Of a stretch of 64,000 bases of DNA, positions 8,413 to 17,567 are shown piece by piece (positions within the stretch are counted from its first letter, which is position 1; every line of letters starts with the position of its first letter). The stretch comes from G963678445 sp963678445 (lineage in GTDB: Bacteria > Hydrogenedentota > Hydrogenedentia > Hydrogenedentales > G963678445): NCBI GenBank assembly GCA_963678445.1, contig OY782877.1:4898001-4962000 (forward strand). The letters are read 5' to 3'. The notes under the pieces were generated by a model. The model did no database searches. It worked only from the letters and a program-made list of their open reading frames with translations, and was not told the origin of the DNA. A program made the position numbers and the translations under genes.

Positions 8413-9594
8413 ATGGCAAAGGTACTTATTGTGGGTGCAGGTGGCGTGGGCAATGTCGTTGTGCATAAGTGTGCGCAAGTTCCTGAAGTGTTTTCTGAGA
8501 TCTGTCTGGCCAGTCGTCGTAAGGAAAAATGTGACCAGATTGCGGCGCAACTCCCGCGTGCAATAGAGACAGCGCAGGTGGATGCGGATAATGTCGCGGA
8601 AATGGCGACTTTAATACGCAAAGTAAAGCCGGATTTGGTGCTCAATGTGGCGTTGCCTTACCAGGATTTGCCAATTATGGATGCGTGTCTGGAAACGGGG
8701 GTGGATTATCTGGATACAGCCAATTATGAGCCGCCGGAAGAGGCCCGTTTCACCTATGAGTATCAATGGCCGTACCATGCGCGTTTTGAAGAAAAGGGCA
8801 TGATGGCCTTGCTGGGTTCCGGCTTTGACCCCGGCGTAACCAATGTGTTCTGCGCGTATGCGCAGAAGGAATACTTCGACGAAATACACTATATAGATAT
8901 CGTCGATTGTAATGCGGGCGATCATGGGCATCCCTTCGCCACCAACTTTAATCCCGAAATAAATATCCGCGAGATTACCCAGAAAGGAAAATATTGGGAG
9001 AATGGCGAGTGGGTGGAAATCCCGCCGATGTCGGTGTCGGAAGATATCGATTTTCCCGAAGTCGGCGTACGACGCGGTTATCTGCTTTACCATGAAGAGG
9101 AAGAGTCGCTGGTAAAGCATATTCGTGGTCTTAAACGGATTCGTTTCTGGATGACGTTTGGCGAAGAGTACCTGACGCATCTGCGTGTGTTGCAGAATGT
9201 GGGGATGACGCGTATCGACCCGGTGGAGTACGAAGGCCATCAGATTATTCCGTTGCAGTTCCTCAAGGCGTTGCTGCCTGACCCGGGTTCGCTGGGCGTG
9301 AATTACAAGGGAAAAACATGCATAGGCTGCAAATTTGAAGGCGTTAAGGATGGCAAACCGCGCAAGGTCTCCATCTACAATGTGTGCGACCATGCAAAAT
9401 GTTATGAAGAAGTGAAGGCGCAGGCGGTTTCGTATACCACGGGTGTACCGGCCATGATTGGCGCAATGATGATGTTGAAGGGCGATTGGCGTGGCAAGGG
9501 GGTGTTCAACATGGAGCAGTTTGACCCCGCGCCGTTTATGGAGCAGTTAAACCTGCATGGTTTGCCGTGGCAGGTGCAGGACAGTTTTGCATGA
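8413..9594 (+). CDS. Carboxynorspermidine dehydrogenase (saccharopine-dehydrogenase family)
   Basis: 393 residues. Condenses a diamine (putrescine or 1,3-diaminopropane) with aspartate semialdehyde and reduces the product to carboxyspermidine/carboxynorspermidine. The N-terminal Rossmann motif is VLIVGAGGVGNVVVHKCA. Then come PDLVLNVALPYQDLPIMDACLETGVDYLDTANYE and GSGFDPGVTNVFCAYA, which are typical for this dehydrogenase subfamily rather than true lysine-pathway saccharopine dehydrogenase. AAAGG lies about 10 bases before ATG 8413. It overlaps the decarboxylase start by ATGA, so the two are translationally coupled and make up the whole alternative spermidine pathway. Whether the end product is spermidine or norspermidine cannot be told from sequence. 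Confidence 0.92.
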   Translation: MAKVLIVGAGGVGNVVVHKCAQVPEVFSEICLASRRKEKCDQIAAQLPRAIETAQVDADNVAEMATLIRKVKPDLVLNVALPYQDLPIMDACLETGVDYLDTANYEPPEEARFTYEYQWPYHARFEEKGMMALLGSGFDPGVTNVFCAYAQKEYFDEIHYIDIVDCNAGDHGHPFATNFNPEINIREITQKGKYWENGEWVEIPPMSVSEDIDFPEVGVRRGYLLYHEEEESLVKHIRGLKRIRFWMTFGEEYLTHLRVLQNVGMTRIDPVEYEGHQIIPLQFLKALLPDPGSLGVNYKGKTCIGCKFEGVKDGKPRKVSIYNVCDHAKCYEEVKAQAVSYTTGVPAMIGAMMMLKGDWRGKGVFNMEQFDPAPFMEQLNLHGLPWQVQDSFA

Positions 9595-10727
9595 ACGACA
9601 TTTTTTCTCAGGTCCCCAGCCCTTGCTATGTGTGCGATGAAGTCGCCTTGCGGCGTAATGCAGAGATTCTAGCCGGTGTGCGAGAGCGCACCGGCTGTAA
9701 AATCCTGTTGGCGCTTAAGGGCTTTGCCATGTGGAGCGCCTTCCCGCTGTTGCGCGACTATCTGGATGGGGTAACGGCCAGTTCTTTGCATGAAGCGCGT
9801 TTGGGGCGCGAACATTTCGGAAAAGAGGTGCATGTGTATGCGCCGGCTTATCGTGAAGATGAGTTTGGGGAATTGTTGACCTATGTGGATCACATTACCT
9901 TTAACTCTTTTTCACAATGGCGTCGTTTCAAAGAGCAGGCGAGCGTTCTAGGGGACACAACAGTCGCCCTACGCATCAATCCGGAGCATTCGGAGGTTAA
10001 AACCGCTATCTACGATCCCTGCGCGCCTTGCTCGCGCTTGGGGATTACCCGACAGGCCTTTGACGGCGATGATTTAGCGGGAATAAGCGCGTTGCACTTC
10101 CATACGCTCTGCGAGCTGAACAGCGATGCGTTGGAACGTACCTTGGCTGCGGTGGAAGAAAAATTCGGAGCCTTTCTCCCGCAAATGAAATGGGTAAATT
10201 TTGGTGGTGGACACCACGTCACGCGTGAGGATTATGATGTAGATCGACTCTGCCGTCTGATTTCGACATTTCAGGAACGGTATGACGTACAGGTATACCT
10301 GGAACCCGGTGAGGCGGTTGCACTGAATGCCGGGGTACTGGTTGCATCCGTACTGGACTTCGTCGATAACGGCATGACTATCGCTATCCTCGACACTTCT
10401 GCGTCTACCCACATGCCGGATGTACTTGAAATGCCCTACCGCCCTAACATCGTAGGCGCGGGTGAGGCGGGTGAGTACGCGCATATGTACCGCTTGGGCG
10501 GAATGACATGTCTGGCGGGGGATGTGATTGGAGATTACTCTTTTCCGCAACCGTTGAAAGTCGGCGACCGCCTCTTTTTTCTGGATATGGCCCACTATTC
10601 CATGGTAAAAAACAACATGTTCAATGGGGTGAATCTTCCTGCGATTGCACTTTGCGATACGGAAAAGGGAAGTTGGCGTGTTGTGCGGGAATTTCGCTAT
10701 GAGGATTACCGTGATCGACTGAGTTAA
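9591..10727 (+). CDS. nspC: Carboxynorspermidine decarboxylase
   Basis: 378 residues, the usual NspC length. PLP-dependent alanine-racemase-fold decarboxylase that removes CO2 from carboxy(nor)spermidine. The start is ATG 9591, overlapping the preceding stop (ATGA). The PLP lysine is in KILLALKGFAMWS. Other blocks are SSLHEARLGRE, LRINPEHSEV, the PLP-phosphate loop region WVNFGGGHHVTREDYDVD, and the substrate-side YLEPGEAVALNAG. The C-terminal GDVIGDYSFPQPLKVGDRLFF carries the conserved Asp of fold-III decarboxylases. NSFSQWRRF and CSRLGIT are characteristic of NspC. Confidence 0.95.
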   Translation: MNDIFSQVPSPCYVCDEVALRRNAEILAGVRERTGCKILLALKGFAMWSAFPLLRDYLDGVTASSLHEARLGREHFGKEVHVYAPAYREDEFGELLTYVDHITFNSFSQWRRFKEQASVLGDTTVALRINPEHSEVKTAIYDPCAPCSRLGITRQAFDGDDLAGISALHFHTLCELNSDALERTLAAVEEKFGAFLPQMKWVNFGGGHHVTREDYDVDRLCRLISTFQERYDVQVYLEPGEAVALNAGVLVASVLDFVDNGMTIAILDTSASTHMPDVLEMPYRPNIVGAGEAGEYAHMYRLGGMTCLAGDVIGDYSFPQPLKVGDRLFFLDMAHYSMVKNNMFNGVNLPAIALCDTEKGSWRVVREFRYEDYRDRLS

Positions 10728-10738
10728 GGGGAAATATC

Positions 10739-11071
10739 GTGCCGGAACGATTAATCAGTGAAGCTATTCAACCCGTGGCAGATAGTTTTGCCACGGGGGG
10801 AAGTGTGGTTGGAGAGCCAATCTTGCCGGGACAGTTCACATGGCGCAAACAGGTCTACACTGTTGCTTCGGTCCTGGCGCAATGGCGGGAAACAGGGCGG
10901 TGTTCCCATGGTAGCCGGGAACAGTATGTACGCAAACATTGGTACCATATCCGCACCCAGGAAGGCCCGTTGATGAAGCTCTATTTTATCCGCCAGCCCC
11001 GAGGAAAACGCTCCATTCGCTGGTTTTTGTATACCGTAGAGGATGCTGCAACCGACGCCCCCAAAACTTAA
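10739..11071 (+). CDS. DUF6504-like small protein downstream of nspC
   Basis: 110 residues, GTG start at 10739 with AAGGGGA 6 bases upstream and 11 bases after nspC, so probably co-transcribed. The middle reads PGQFTWRKQVYTVASVLAQWRETGRC, then YVRKHWYHIRTQEGPLMKLYF and SIRWFLYTVED. That pattern (WR..Y.V..VL..WRE, YW.IRT, .LY) is how I remember the DUF6504 family, a small beta-rich domain often found near DNA polymerase or repair genes. No function is established. Its place after polyamine genes may be incidental. It is convergent with gspD, with 24 bases between. Confidence 0.6.
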   Translation: MPERLISEAIQPVADSFATGGSVVGEPILPGQFTWRKQVYTVASVLAQWRETGRCSHGSREQYVRKHWYHIRTQEGPLMKLYFIRQPRGKRSIRWFLYTVEDAATDAPKT

Positions 11072-11095
11072 TTCGCAGCAACACTCTCCTCGACA

Positions 11096-14000
11096 CTAGG
11101 AAGCGTCGGCCTGTTTTTCCGTCCCAGAACTCTCTTGCTGAGGTTCACGATCATGATAACTGGGCACAAGCGGAATGAGATCTTTATCGTATTCGATTTT
11201 CAAGTCGGCCATAAGCGCTGCTTCGGTTATTTGAGAAACCACCTCCTGTGGTGCACGGGGATGCTTGCGGATAACAAGGGTCAGCCCACTTTTTCCAGTA
11301 AGTTCGCTAAAGGTCTTCTTGAGCTCGTCCAGTTCTACCCGTTTGCCTTCAGAGTGAATATGGCCCTTTTGACCAATGGAAACGCTAAAGGTGTTTTCAC
11401 CATTGGACAGACGATCTTCTAAACGTCCCCAGAAATCTTTTTTGCTATGACGTAGCGCCTCTGCAATCCCTTCTTCCGCTTTGGCCAATTCAACAGCTTC
11501 CGGCGCCGTAAACTCGTCCACGATGGTGATGGTGATGAAGATCATCAAGGTATTGTTTTCCGAGCTGTTCGAGGGGTTGCGGAAGAGACGACCCACCAGC
11601 GGCAAATCACCCAGGAAGGGGGTTTTGGTGGTTTCTTTCGAGGTGCGGTCGCGACGCAAACCACCTAGCACGATGGTTTCGCCGGACTGTACGCGTAGTT
11701 GTGTATCCGCACGGCGTACAGTCTTCTCGGGCACGGTGGATGTCTGGTTGTTGGCAATGATGCGCTTGTCGACGAAGGTACTATCTTCTGCGCTAATATC
11801 CAGCAGGATATTTTGATCTTCTGTAATCCGGGGCAATACATTAAGAATGGTGCCTACGTCGATGAATTCCACACGGTTGGTATTGTTGACGTTGCTATAG
11901 GAAGAGCTGGAGCCATAATTATTGAAGTAGGTGGATGCGGAGACATAGGGCACGCGTGTGGCGTTTTCAAAGGTGGCCTCTTCCCCATCCTGCACCACAA
12001 CGCGTGGTGAAGAAAGAATGGTTGCTTTATTCTTGCGATCAAGATAATCCAAGGTTACTGCCAGATTGTTGCCGGCCAGTTTTTTGATTACTTCTTCACC
12101 GGCGATGTTGGTAAGGACTGGGCGGGTAACGTTGCCGTTGTCATCCAGTTGCAGGTTTCCGTAGGCAGGCACGGTGTAGGGAAGCTGCCCGATACTCATG
12201 CTCTCGCCATCACCAGAAGGCGTAGCCGTTTCGGTGAAGCCGCTACCGCTATGGAGAGCTATCGGCGCGTTGCCGCTAGAGTCAAAGTAGGACCAGTTGA
12301 TATTGAATTCCCGTTCGATGTCGCTGCCCACCTCGACGATAAAAGCCTCAATGAGCACCTGATCACGCTTAACATCCCACATCGCTATGAGCTCGCCAAT
12401 CTTGTCCAAACGGGACGGTAGCCCTGTCGCCGTAATCTGGTGTACGTCTTCATTGAGTACGATTTCACCCATTTCGGCAGGAATCTGCAGTTCGATCTGA
12501 TCGGCCAGAAAATCCATATCGGCGTATTTTATCACCCAAGTACGGGTTTCCAGCTCTTTGTCCAAAGTAGCCACGATCTCGCCGATACGCTCCAAGCGAG
12601 AGGGCAGGTCTGTTACTACCAAGGCATTGTATCGGGGGTCTACCTGTACCAAACCACGTTCAGATATAAGCGCTTCGACACTGTCTATCATGTCCTCTGC
12701 ATTGATATAGGTAATTTCAAAAGTACGCGTCTCAACAGGAACATCAAGACGAGCCACAGCGGTACGCATCTTGTCCAAATGCGTAGGCAGATCCCACACA
12801 AACATTTGTCCGGTGCGCGGATCGGAAAGGATACTGCCACTTGGAGAGAGCATGGATTGCAGCACGCTTTCAATATCACCAAGGTCGGCATGGTCGATCA
12901 TGAATTCGATCTTCTGCATCGGCACATCAAGTTCTTCTACGGCTGCATCCATCTCCTCAAGGATGGCAGGCGTATCCCACGCAAAGATTTGGCCGGTGCG
13001 CTCATCTGTCAACAGACGTCCATTAGGGGACAGCATTGAAGTGAGTACACCTTCGATGGCAGCCATGTTAACATGCGCCACTTTAAACTCTGTTTTTTCC
13101 AGAGGTACATCCAACTGCGCAAAGGTTTTCTTCATCAGGTCGAGATTGTCCCGCGTATCCCATACAAAGATATGTTGGGTGCGCTGATCCGTGATCATGC
13201 GTCCCTCGGCAGACATCAGAGAAGAAAGGATGGATTCGATATAGCTGATATCGGCATGGCGCACAATGAATTCATAGGGATGTTTGGCGCCGAATTCACG
13301 TTGCAACCACTCTTCCTGCGTCATTACATACAGGTATTTCGTCTGCGGGCTGAATTCGTAATAAATATTGTGGAATTTGAGTACTTCCAGTGCTTCTTTT
13401 GGGGTCTTGTCTGACAACCAGAACTTGAGCTGCGTCCCTTTGACCGCGTCTGACATCAAAATATTCCAGCCCGTCGCCATATAGATCGTATGTAGAAATT
13501 CTTCGATGGCCATCTGACCCTCTTCCAAGGTCATTTTGTCGCCTACATCAGGAACATCGCCATAAACCACTTCGTGCTCATAGGCAGGCTCAAACGTCGC
13601 ATTCCCCTTTACAGATACCGCCGCTGCGCCTCCCGTAGTCATACGGGCTGCCCCACCGTCGCCACTTCCAGAGGCCCCAATGGCGCGGGCACCGCTTGAA
13701 GAGGAGCTCTTGCCGCCTATTACATTGGAACCGCTTGTGGCCTTTTTCCTCGAAGTGGATTCTCCCGTCCCCTTGGTGTCTCCGCCTGCAGTACTTTTGG
13801 AATCACCGCCCCCCAGCAGATTCTCCAGCCCCTTTGCCAGTCCACTCTTTGCACTTCCCTGGGAAGTAGCAGACTGGCCAGTACTGTTGCTCGAACTCGA
13901 TGAATTACGTCGATTCAAGCGTCGCGACAGTGGCGATTCTTTCTGGGCTGAGGTGGCGCTATTGTCGCTGGAGGATGATGAACGCGCGCTAATACTCGAA

Positions 14001-14134
14001 GATTGACGGGCCGTAGGCGGTGTAGTCGTCGGCGAGGTAGGTGTTTGCCCTTGTGCCTCTACCGGCATGGCCAAGCCTATGACAACAAGTATAAATATTC
14101 CTACTTTCAGCGCAAGACGACAATGGCATTTCAT
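11096..14134 (-). CDS. gspD: Type II secretion secretin GspD with five N1-like repeats and a C-terminal ExbD-like domain
   Basis: 1012 residues from ATG 14134, chosen because MKCHCRLALKVGIFILVVIGL is a signal peptide; an in-frame start at 14233 would bury it. Outer-membrane channel of the T2SS. Order: signal peptide (1-27); Ser/Thr/Gly-rich linker (about 30-175); N0-like region (about 185-275); five N1-type repeats of about 60 residues (about 287-590), four sharing a DPRTGQMFVWD-like strand; secretin core (about 592-860) with VVVQDGEEATFENATRVPY and GETIVLGGL. The tail (about 914-991; FSVSIGQKGHIHSEGK to LVIRKHPRAPQEVVSQITEAALMADLKI) matches the periplasmic fold pattern of ExbD/TolR, including the ExbD encoded at 58297-58722. 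Most GspD have three N1-type repeats and no such tail. Last gene of the operon. Confidence 0.93.
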   Translation of the reverse strand: MKCHCRLALKVGIFILVVIGLAMPVEAQGQTPTSPTTTPPTARQSSSISARSSSSSDNSATSAQKESPLSRRLNRRNSSSSSNSTGQSATSQGSAKSGLAKGLENLLGGGDSKSTAGGDTKGTGESTSRKKATSGSNVIGGKSSSSSGARAIGASGSGDGGAARMTTGGAAAVSVKGNATFEPAYEHEVVYGDVPDVGDKMTLEEGQMAIEEFLHTIYMATGWNILMSDAVKGTQLKFWLSDKTPKEALEVLKFHNIYYEFSPQTKYLYVMTQEEWLQREFGAKHPYEFIVRHADISYIESILSSLMSAEGRMITDQRTQHIFVWDTRDNLDLMKKTFAQLDVPLEKTEFKVAHVNMAAIEGVLTSMLSPNGRLLTDERTGQIFAWDTPAILEEMDAAVEELDVPMQKIEFMIDHADLGDIESVLQSMLSPSGSILSDPRTGQMFVWDLPTHLDKMRTAVARLDVPVETRTFEITYINAEDMIDSVEALISERGLVQVDPRYNALVVTDLPSRLERIGEIVATLDKELETRTWVIKYADMDFLADQIELQIPAEMGEIVLNEDVHQITATGLPSRLDKIGELIAMWDVKRDQVLIEAFIVEVGSDIEREFNINWSYFDSSGNAPIALHSGSGFTETATPSGDGESMSIGQLPYTVPAYGNLQLDDNGNVTRPVLTNIAGEEVIKKLAGNNLAVTLDYLDRKNKATILSSPRVVVQDGEEATFENATRVPYVSASTYFNNYGSSSSYSNVNNTNRVEFIDVGTILNVLPRITEDQNILLDISAEDSTFVDKRIIANNQTSTVPEKTVRRADTQLRVQSGETIVLGGLRRDRTSKETTKTPFLGDLPLVGRLFRNPSNSSENNTLMIFITITIVDEFTAPEAVELAKAEEGIAEALRHSKKDFWGRLEDRLSNGENTFSVSIGQKGHIHSEGKRVELDELKKTFSELTGKSGLTLVIRKHPRAPQEVVSQITEAALMADLKIEYDKDLIPLVPSYHDREPQQESSGTEKQADAS

Positions 14135-14280
14135 ATGCACCAGTTCTGCTCCATTAAACACAGGTTTCACAACCTGTAATACGGTTTCTCCATCCGCACG
14201 GACTGCTTTATTTAGCGTTACTCTTTGCAACAACAGGCTTACTCAGAGATAGACCGCTCTTTCGGTGTATCCCAAGCCGT

Positions 14281-14387
14281 ATCACTTTAGTGGCTAAAAT
14301 CTGAAAAGCTGTTATAAAAAACGAATTTTTTGCTGTGGTCAGGGATAGTAAGGACCATCCCTCTTGCTTGTGGTCGCTGGACCACTT
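14281..14387 (+). repeat. Dispersed two-hairpin element, copy R1
   Basis: Lies between the gspC-like gene and gspD. Left part TTAGTGGCTAAAATCTGAAAA is shared with the tandem copies at 20209-20507. Hairpin 1 is GGGAT/ATCCC around TAAGGACC; hairpin 2 is GTGGTC-GCTG-GACCAC at 14370-14385. It separates the two genes by about 360 bases together with unremarkable sequence at 14388-14496, so it may affect read-through into gspD. Confidence 0.85.
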
Positions 14388-14496
14388 TATCAAACTGCCC
14401 TACGTTATAGCGCAGAAAGGGGGAAAGATACAAAAAAGTTCCATAGTTCCCTCGTATTATTAAAACGAAATCCTAAGCCAAAAGGCTGACACATCC

Positions 14497-14994
14497 TTAC
14501 TCCCGCGACACGCTATACGTCAGGGTTTTATCGCCTTCGGCCCAATACAGGGTAAAAAGGACGGCGTCCTTGTCGATTTTTTCCAGGCGACATCCCTCCA
14601 CCAGATCGCCTTCCGAAACCCAAGAACCCTTCTTGTCTTTGGGGGTTGTCACTTTCACACGTTTACCAACCTGCGAGCGGCCTACGGAGACCCCCTTGAG
14701 CATCTTGGCAATATCAGGTGGCTCTGGTGCTTTTGGTGGCGGGGGTGGTGGTGGCGGGGGTGGCGGAATCAATGCATCCCAGACCGCTTTTTTTTCATCT
14801 ATCATACGCAACCAGGCTGTTGTATCGGCAATAAGCGCGGTATCTTCGCCATCGGAATTCTTCTCTACTTGCGCCAGATTCTGTGCCAGATACGCACGCT
14901 CATTGGACAGTGGATCGCTAACCAGGTTAAGTGCAAAAAACACCCAGATCCCGCCTACAACGCCAATAAGTAATATCAGTAGTATGCGTTGCAT
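14497..14994 (-). CDS. GspC/PilP-like inner-membrane protein of the T2SS operon
   Basis: 165 residues from ATG 14994 with GGAGGA 8 bases upstream. One N-terminal membrane segment (ILLILLIGVVGGIWVFFALNL, about residues 4-24), a periplasmic helix, an 11-proline run (about 82-92), then a small domain (about 105-165) with VGKRVKVTTPKDKKGSWVSEGD. The layout (TM, Pro-rich linker, short beta domain that reads like an HR domain) is that of GspC, which connects the inner-membrane platform to the secretin N-domains. There is no PDZ domain. The assignment rests on topology and on its position between gspM and gspD. Confidence 0.65.
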   Translation of the reverse strand: MQRILLILLIGVVGGIWVFFALNLVSDPLSNERAYLAQNLAQVEKNSDGEDTALIADTTAWLRMIDEKKAVWDALIPPPPPPPPPPPKAPEPPDIAKMLKGVSVGRSQVGKRVKVTTPKDKKGSWVSEGDLVEGCRLEKIDKDAVLFTLYWAEGDKTLTYSVSRE

Positions 14995-14998
14995 GGTC

Positions 14999-16078
14999 TT
15001 AATCCTCCAATTCCTGCACAATCAGGTTATCAATGTATACTTCGGTTTCTGGTTGTTGCAGAAGAATATAGGGTGCGCGCACCGAAGTTGTTGTCGCTTT
15101 GATCTCCGGCAGGGTAAATTCCAGCTGATACTGGTATGTACGGCCATCGCCGCGCACTTTCTCCGGTTCGGGGAAGTGTTCCTTAGCCGTTCCATAGGCG
15201 ACCCCAAGCAAGGCATCGCCTGTAGCGGTGATATCTGCCTGCAAAAGGTAGCTTTTGCCTGAGTGCAGTTTCCGAAGCGCGTATAATTGCGTATTTTCAC
15301 TCCCTGAGACGGCTTTTATAACGTTTCCATCCTCCGTGGTGGCGTATTCCTGTGCAATGCTCACATTGCCGCCCCGACACTTCCAGTCCGCCAGATTTTC
15401 AGGCAGCACTTCCTCTGAAATCACAGCATCCGCTGCCTCTGGCTCTTCTGCATCTACTACTCCGGATGCCACCGTGCGGGTGATATCGATATTGGTGCGC
15501 ACATAGTCGTTAAGGGGATTGCGGATAAAGTCCAGCGTATCGATTCGTAACGTTTGGGGACTGGTCTGCAAACGTTCAATAAAACTAACCATATCGGATA
15601 GCTTCGCCGCAGGAATCCGGAAGTTCAACTTATACTCCCGATAGTCTTCCCCTCCTTCGGCCAGAATTCCTGCATGTAGTTGAGGAATTTCCACCAGCTT
15701 ACCAGATTCCGTAGTCGTTTTTATTGGGATACCGTTTTCATCCAGGGGTGGAGGTATCTTTTCCGCCAAGCGATAAAGTTCCGAACGAAGCCGGTCCTGT
15801 ATTTCCTCTTCCGACCATTCGCTGGAATGCTGTTTGGAGACTTGCGCATACTGGCTTTCCACGATCTGCTTGCGCGCGATCTGGTAGGTGTAGTTAATGA
15901 TATTGTCCTGCGTCTGACGGATGCTTCGGTCCAACTCCTGCAAATAGGTATAGGCCGACTGTCCGAGAAAAAGCAGCAGCAGACACCCAGCCAACGCCGC
16001 CACAATCAGCGCCAGACGTTGTTCGCGTGGGTTCATACGTCCCCAGATATTAGTCAAAGCTTGTAATAGTTTCTGCAA
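14999..16078 (-). CDS. gspM: GspM-like inner-membrane platform protein
   Basis: 359 residues from TTG 16078, which sits behind GAGGAAGAGGA and overlaps the end of gspL by 29 bases; ATG 16036 is an alternative. The N-terminus LQKLLQALTNIWGRMNPREQRLALIVAALAG is the usual GspM pattern: short cytoplasmic helix, 'REQR', then one membrane segment. Next come a coiled coil (about 45-90) and a ferredoxin-like periplasmic part. Residues from about 250 onward (WKCRGGNVSIAQEYATTEDG to the end) look like an added jelly-roll/carbohydrate-binding-type beta domain, longer than standard GspM (about 160-180 residues). That last point is inference from strand pattern only. Confidence 0.75.
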   Translation of the reverse strand: MQKLLQALTNIWGRMNPREQRLALIVAALAGCLLLLFLGQSAYTYLQELDRSIRQTQDNIINYTYQIARKQIVESQYAQVSKQHSSEWSEEEIQDRLRSELYRLAEKIPPPLDENGIPIKTTTESGKLVEIPQLHAGILAEGGEDYREYKLNFRIPAAKLSDMVSFIERLQTSPQTLRIDTLDFIRNPLNDYVRTNIDITRTVASGVVDAEEPEAADAVISEEVLPENLADWKCRGGNVSIAQEYATTEDGNVIKAVSGSENTQLYALRKLHSGKSYLLQADITATGDALLGVAYGTAKEHFPEPEKVRGDGRTYQYQLEFTLPEIKATTTSVRAPYILLQQPETEVYIDNLIVQELED

Positions 16079-17567
16079 CGTCCTCTTCCTCTTCAAAGGG
16101 GATGGAGATTTGGAAATCAAAAACAACTTTGTTGCGCTCACGCCCTTTTTGTTCGTAGGCGCGTCTTGCCGCAGCAAATTTCTCCAGACCACTTCGTTCC
16201 GCCAACGCGCGCAGGTTCTGCGCAAAGGTATTCACATCGTCCACCGTCTTGGCGCGTCCCCAAATGTCGATACCGAGAATACGATCAAAAGAAAAACGCG
16301 TCACCGTTGCAGCACCTTCCGGAGCAGCTTCGGTCACTGTGGCAAGGCATTCCAGCGCACTGCCGCTACGATCCACCTGGTTACGTAAAATCTGGAGTTG
16401 TTCCTGCTTGTTGGCGATACCCCGTGCCTTGGGTCCTATTTCAGCGGCTTCTTGCTGCAAGCCTTGAAGCAAGTCTTTGCGTTGCCATATCGCCTGGGCG
16501 TACAAGCCCCCCAGAGAGGCCAGAATCAACAATGCCGCCAGCGATGCATATAAAAAATGACGTTGCAGTCCCGCCATACGCTGTTTACGTCGCAAATCAT
16601 CCGGTAGCAAATCAATACTTATCGCAGCGCGATCCTGCGCTGCCAATGCTGCGCCTAAGGAAGCGGCAGGCAGTGTTTCCAGCTTTTCTGCACCTTGGGT
16701 AACAAGGGCTTTGAGGAAATCCGCAGGCGCGCATTCTTTCCCGGTTTCCGCGGCAAGGCCTTCACAAGCACTGGAGACGTCGGCCCATTCAGAACACAGG
16801 TAGACATCGTCCACACCCAGACCATCTTCGGATTCACGACGGTAAACCGATAAAGTACCCCGCACTTCCATCGCCATCTCTTCCAGAGCATCCGCAGCCT
16901 GTTCTCCCGTCAGGGTCCAATCCTGATTCGTCGCCACGCCGCGGTTATACCGCAGATGGCCCGCCTCCATCACCAAGGCCTCGATACCCCCCGAGGCTAA
17001 ATCGACCAGAGCGTAACGTTGCTCCTGCGTTTCGGGAGCCCGCTCCCCTTCTCCATCGCGATGCGCCGCCATAGCTGCCGAAGCAATGCAGGCGGAGCTG
17101 AGCAGGATCTTTTGTGGCTCCAGACCGGCATCGTGCAGTACAGCGACATGCTTTTCGACCACATCACGGTGCGCTAAGGCTGCTAATACAAGTGCATTGC
17201 CAGAAGGAAGCTTGCGCACTATTGATTGCGCGATGATTAACTCATCCACCCCATATGGCACGTACTCTTCCGCATTCAGGCGGATCATACTAGCGGCTTC
17301 TTCTATATCATGGGTAGGCAGTTCCAGGATACGCGTGGTGATTTCGTGACGCGGCAAGATGGTGCACAGCGTATCTTTTTCCAGATCATGTTCGGCAACG
17401 AATTCACGCAAAGCGCTTTGCAACGAATCGTCATCGGAACGCCATGCACCCTGTTTCTGACAATACGCGTGCACATCCAGACCTTTGGGCGCTGGATTGA
17501 CCCGAAGGCAGGTAATGCGCTGGTTATCAAAGCGCAATAGGCTTATCATCATATTTTTATGAGCCAA
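16050..17567 (-). CDS. gspL: GspL-type protein: PilM-like actin-fold domain fused to PilN-like domain
   Basis: 505 residues, TTG start at 17567 with an ideal AGGAGG six bases upstream, overlapping the gspK stop. Residues 1-330 resemble the cytoplasmic actin-like PilM/GspL domain (ISLLRFDNQRITCLRV, LPRHEITTRILELPTHDIEEAASMIRLNAEEYVPY, ALVDLASGGIEALVMEAGHLRYNRG). A membrane segment follows (about 348-368, FLYASLAALLILASLGGLYA), then a coiled coil and a PilN-type ferredoxin-like periplasmic domain. It recruits the GspE ATPase to the platform and partners GspM, encoded next. Confidence 0.88.
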   Translation of the reverse strand: MAHKNMMISLLRFDNQRITCLRVNPAPKGLDVHAYCQKQGAWRSDDDSLQSALREFVAEHDLEKDTLCTILPRHEITTRILELPTHDIEEAASMIRLNAEEYVPYGVDELIIAQSIVRKLPSGNALVLAALAHRDVVEKHVAVLHDAGLEPQKILLSSACIASAAMAAHRDGEGERAPETQEQRYALVDLASGGIEALVMEAGHLRYNRGVATNQDWTLTGEQAADALEEMAMEVRGTLSVYRRESEDGLGVDDVYLCSEWADVSSACEGLAAETGKECAPADFLKALVTQGAEKLETLPAASLGAALAAQDRAAISIDLLPDDLRRKQRMAGLQRHFLYASLAALLILASLGGLYAQAIWQRKDLLQGLQQEAAEIGPKARGIANKQEQLQILRNQVDRSGSALECLATVTEAAPEGAATVTRFSFDRILGIDIWGRAKTVDDVNTFAQNLRALAERSGLEKFAAARRAYEQKGRERNKVVFDFQISIPFEEEEDVAETITSFD

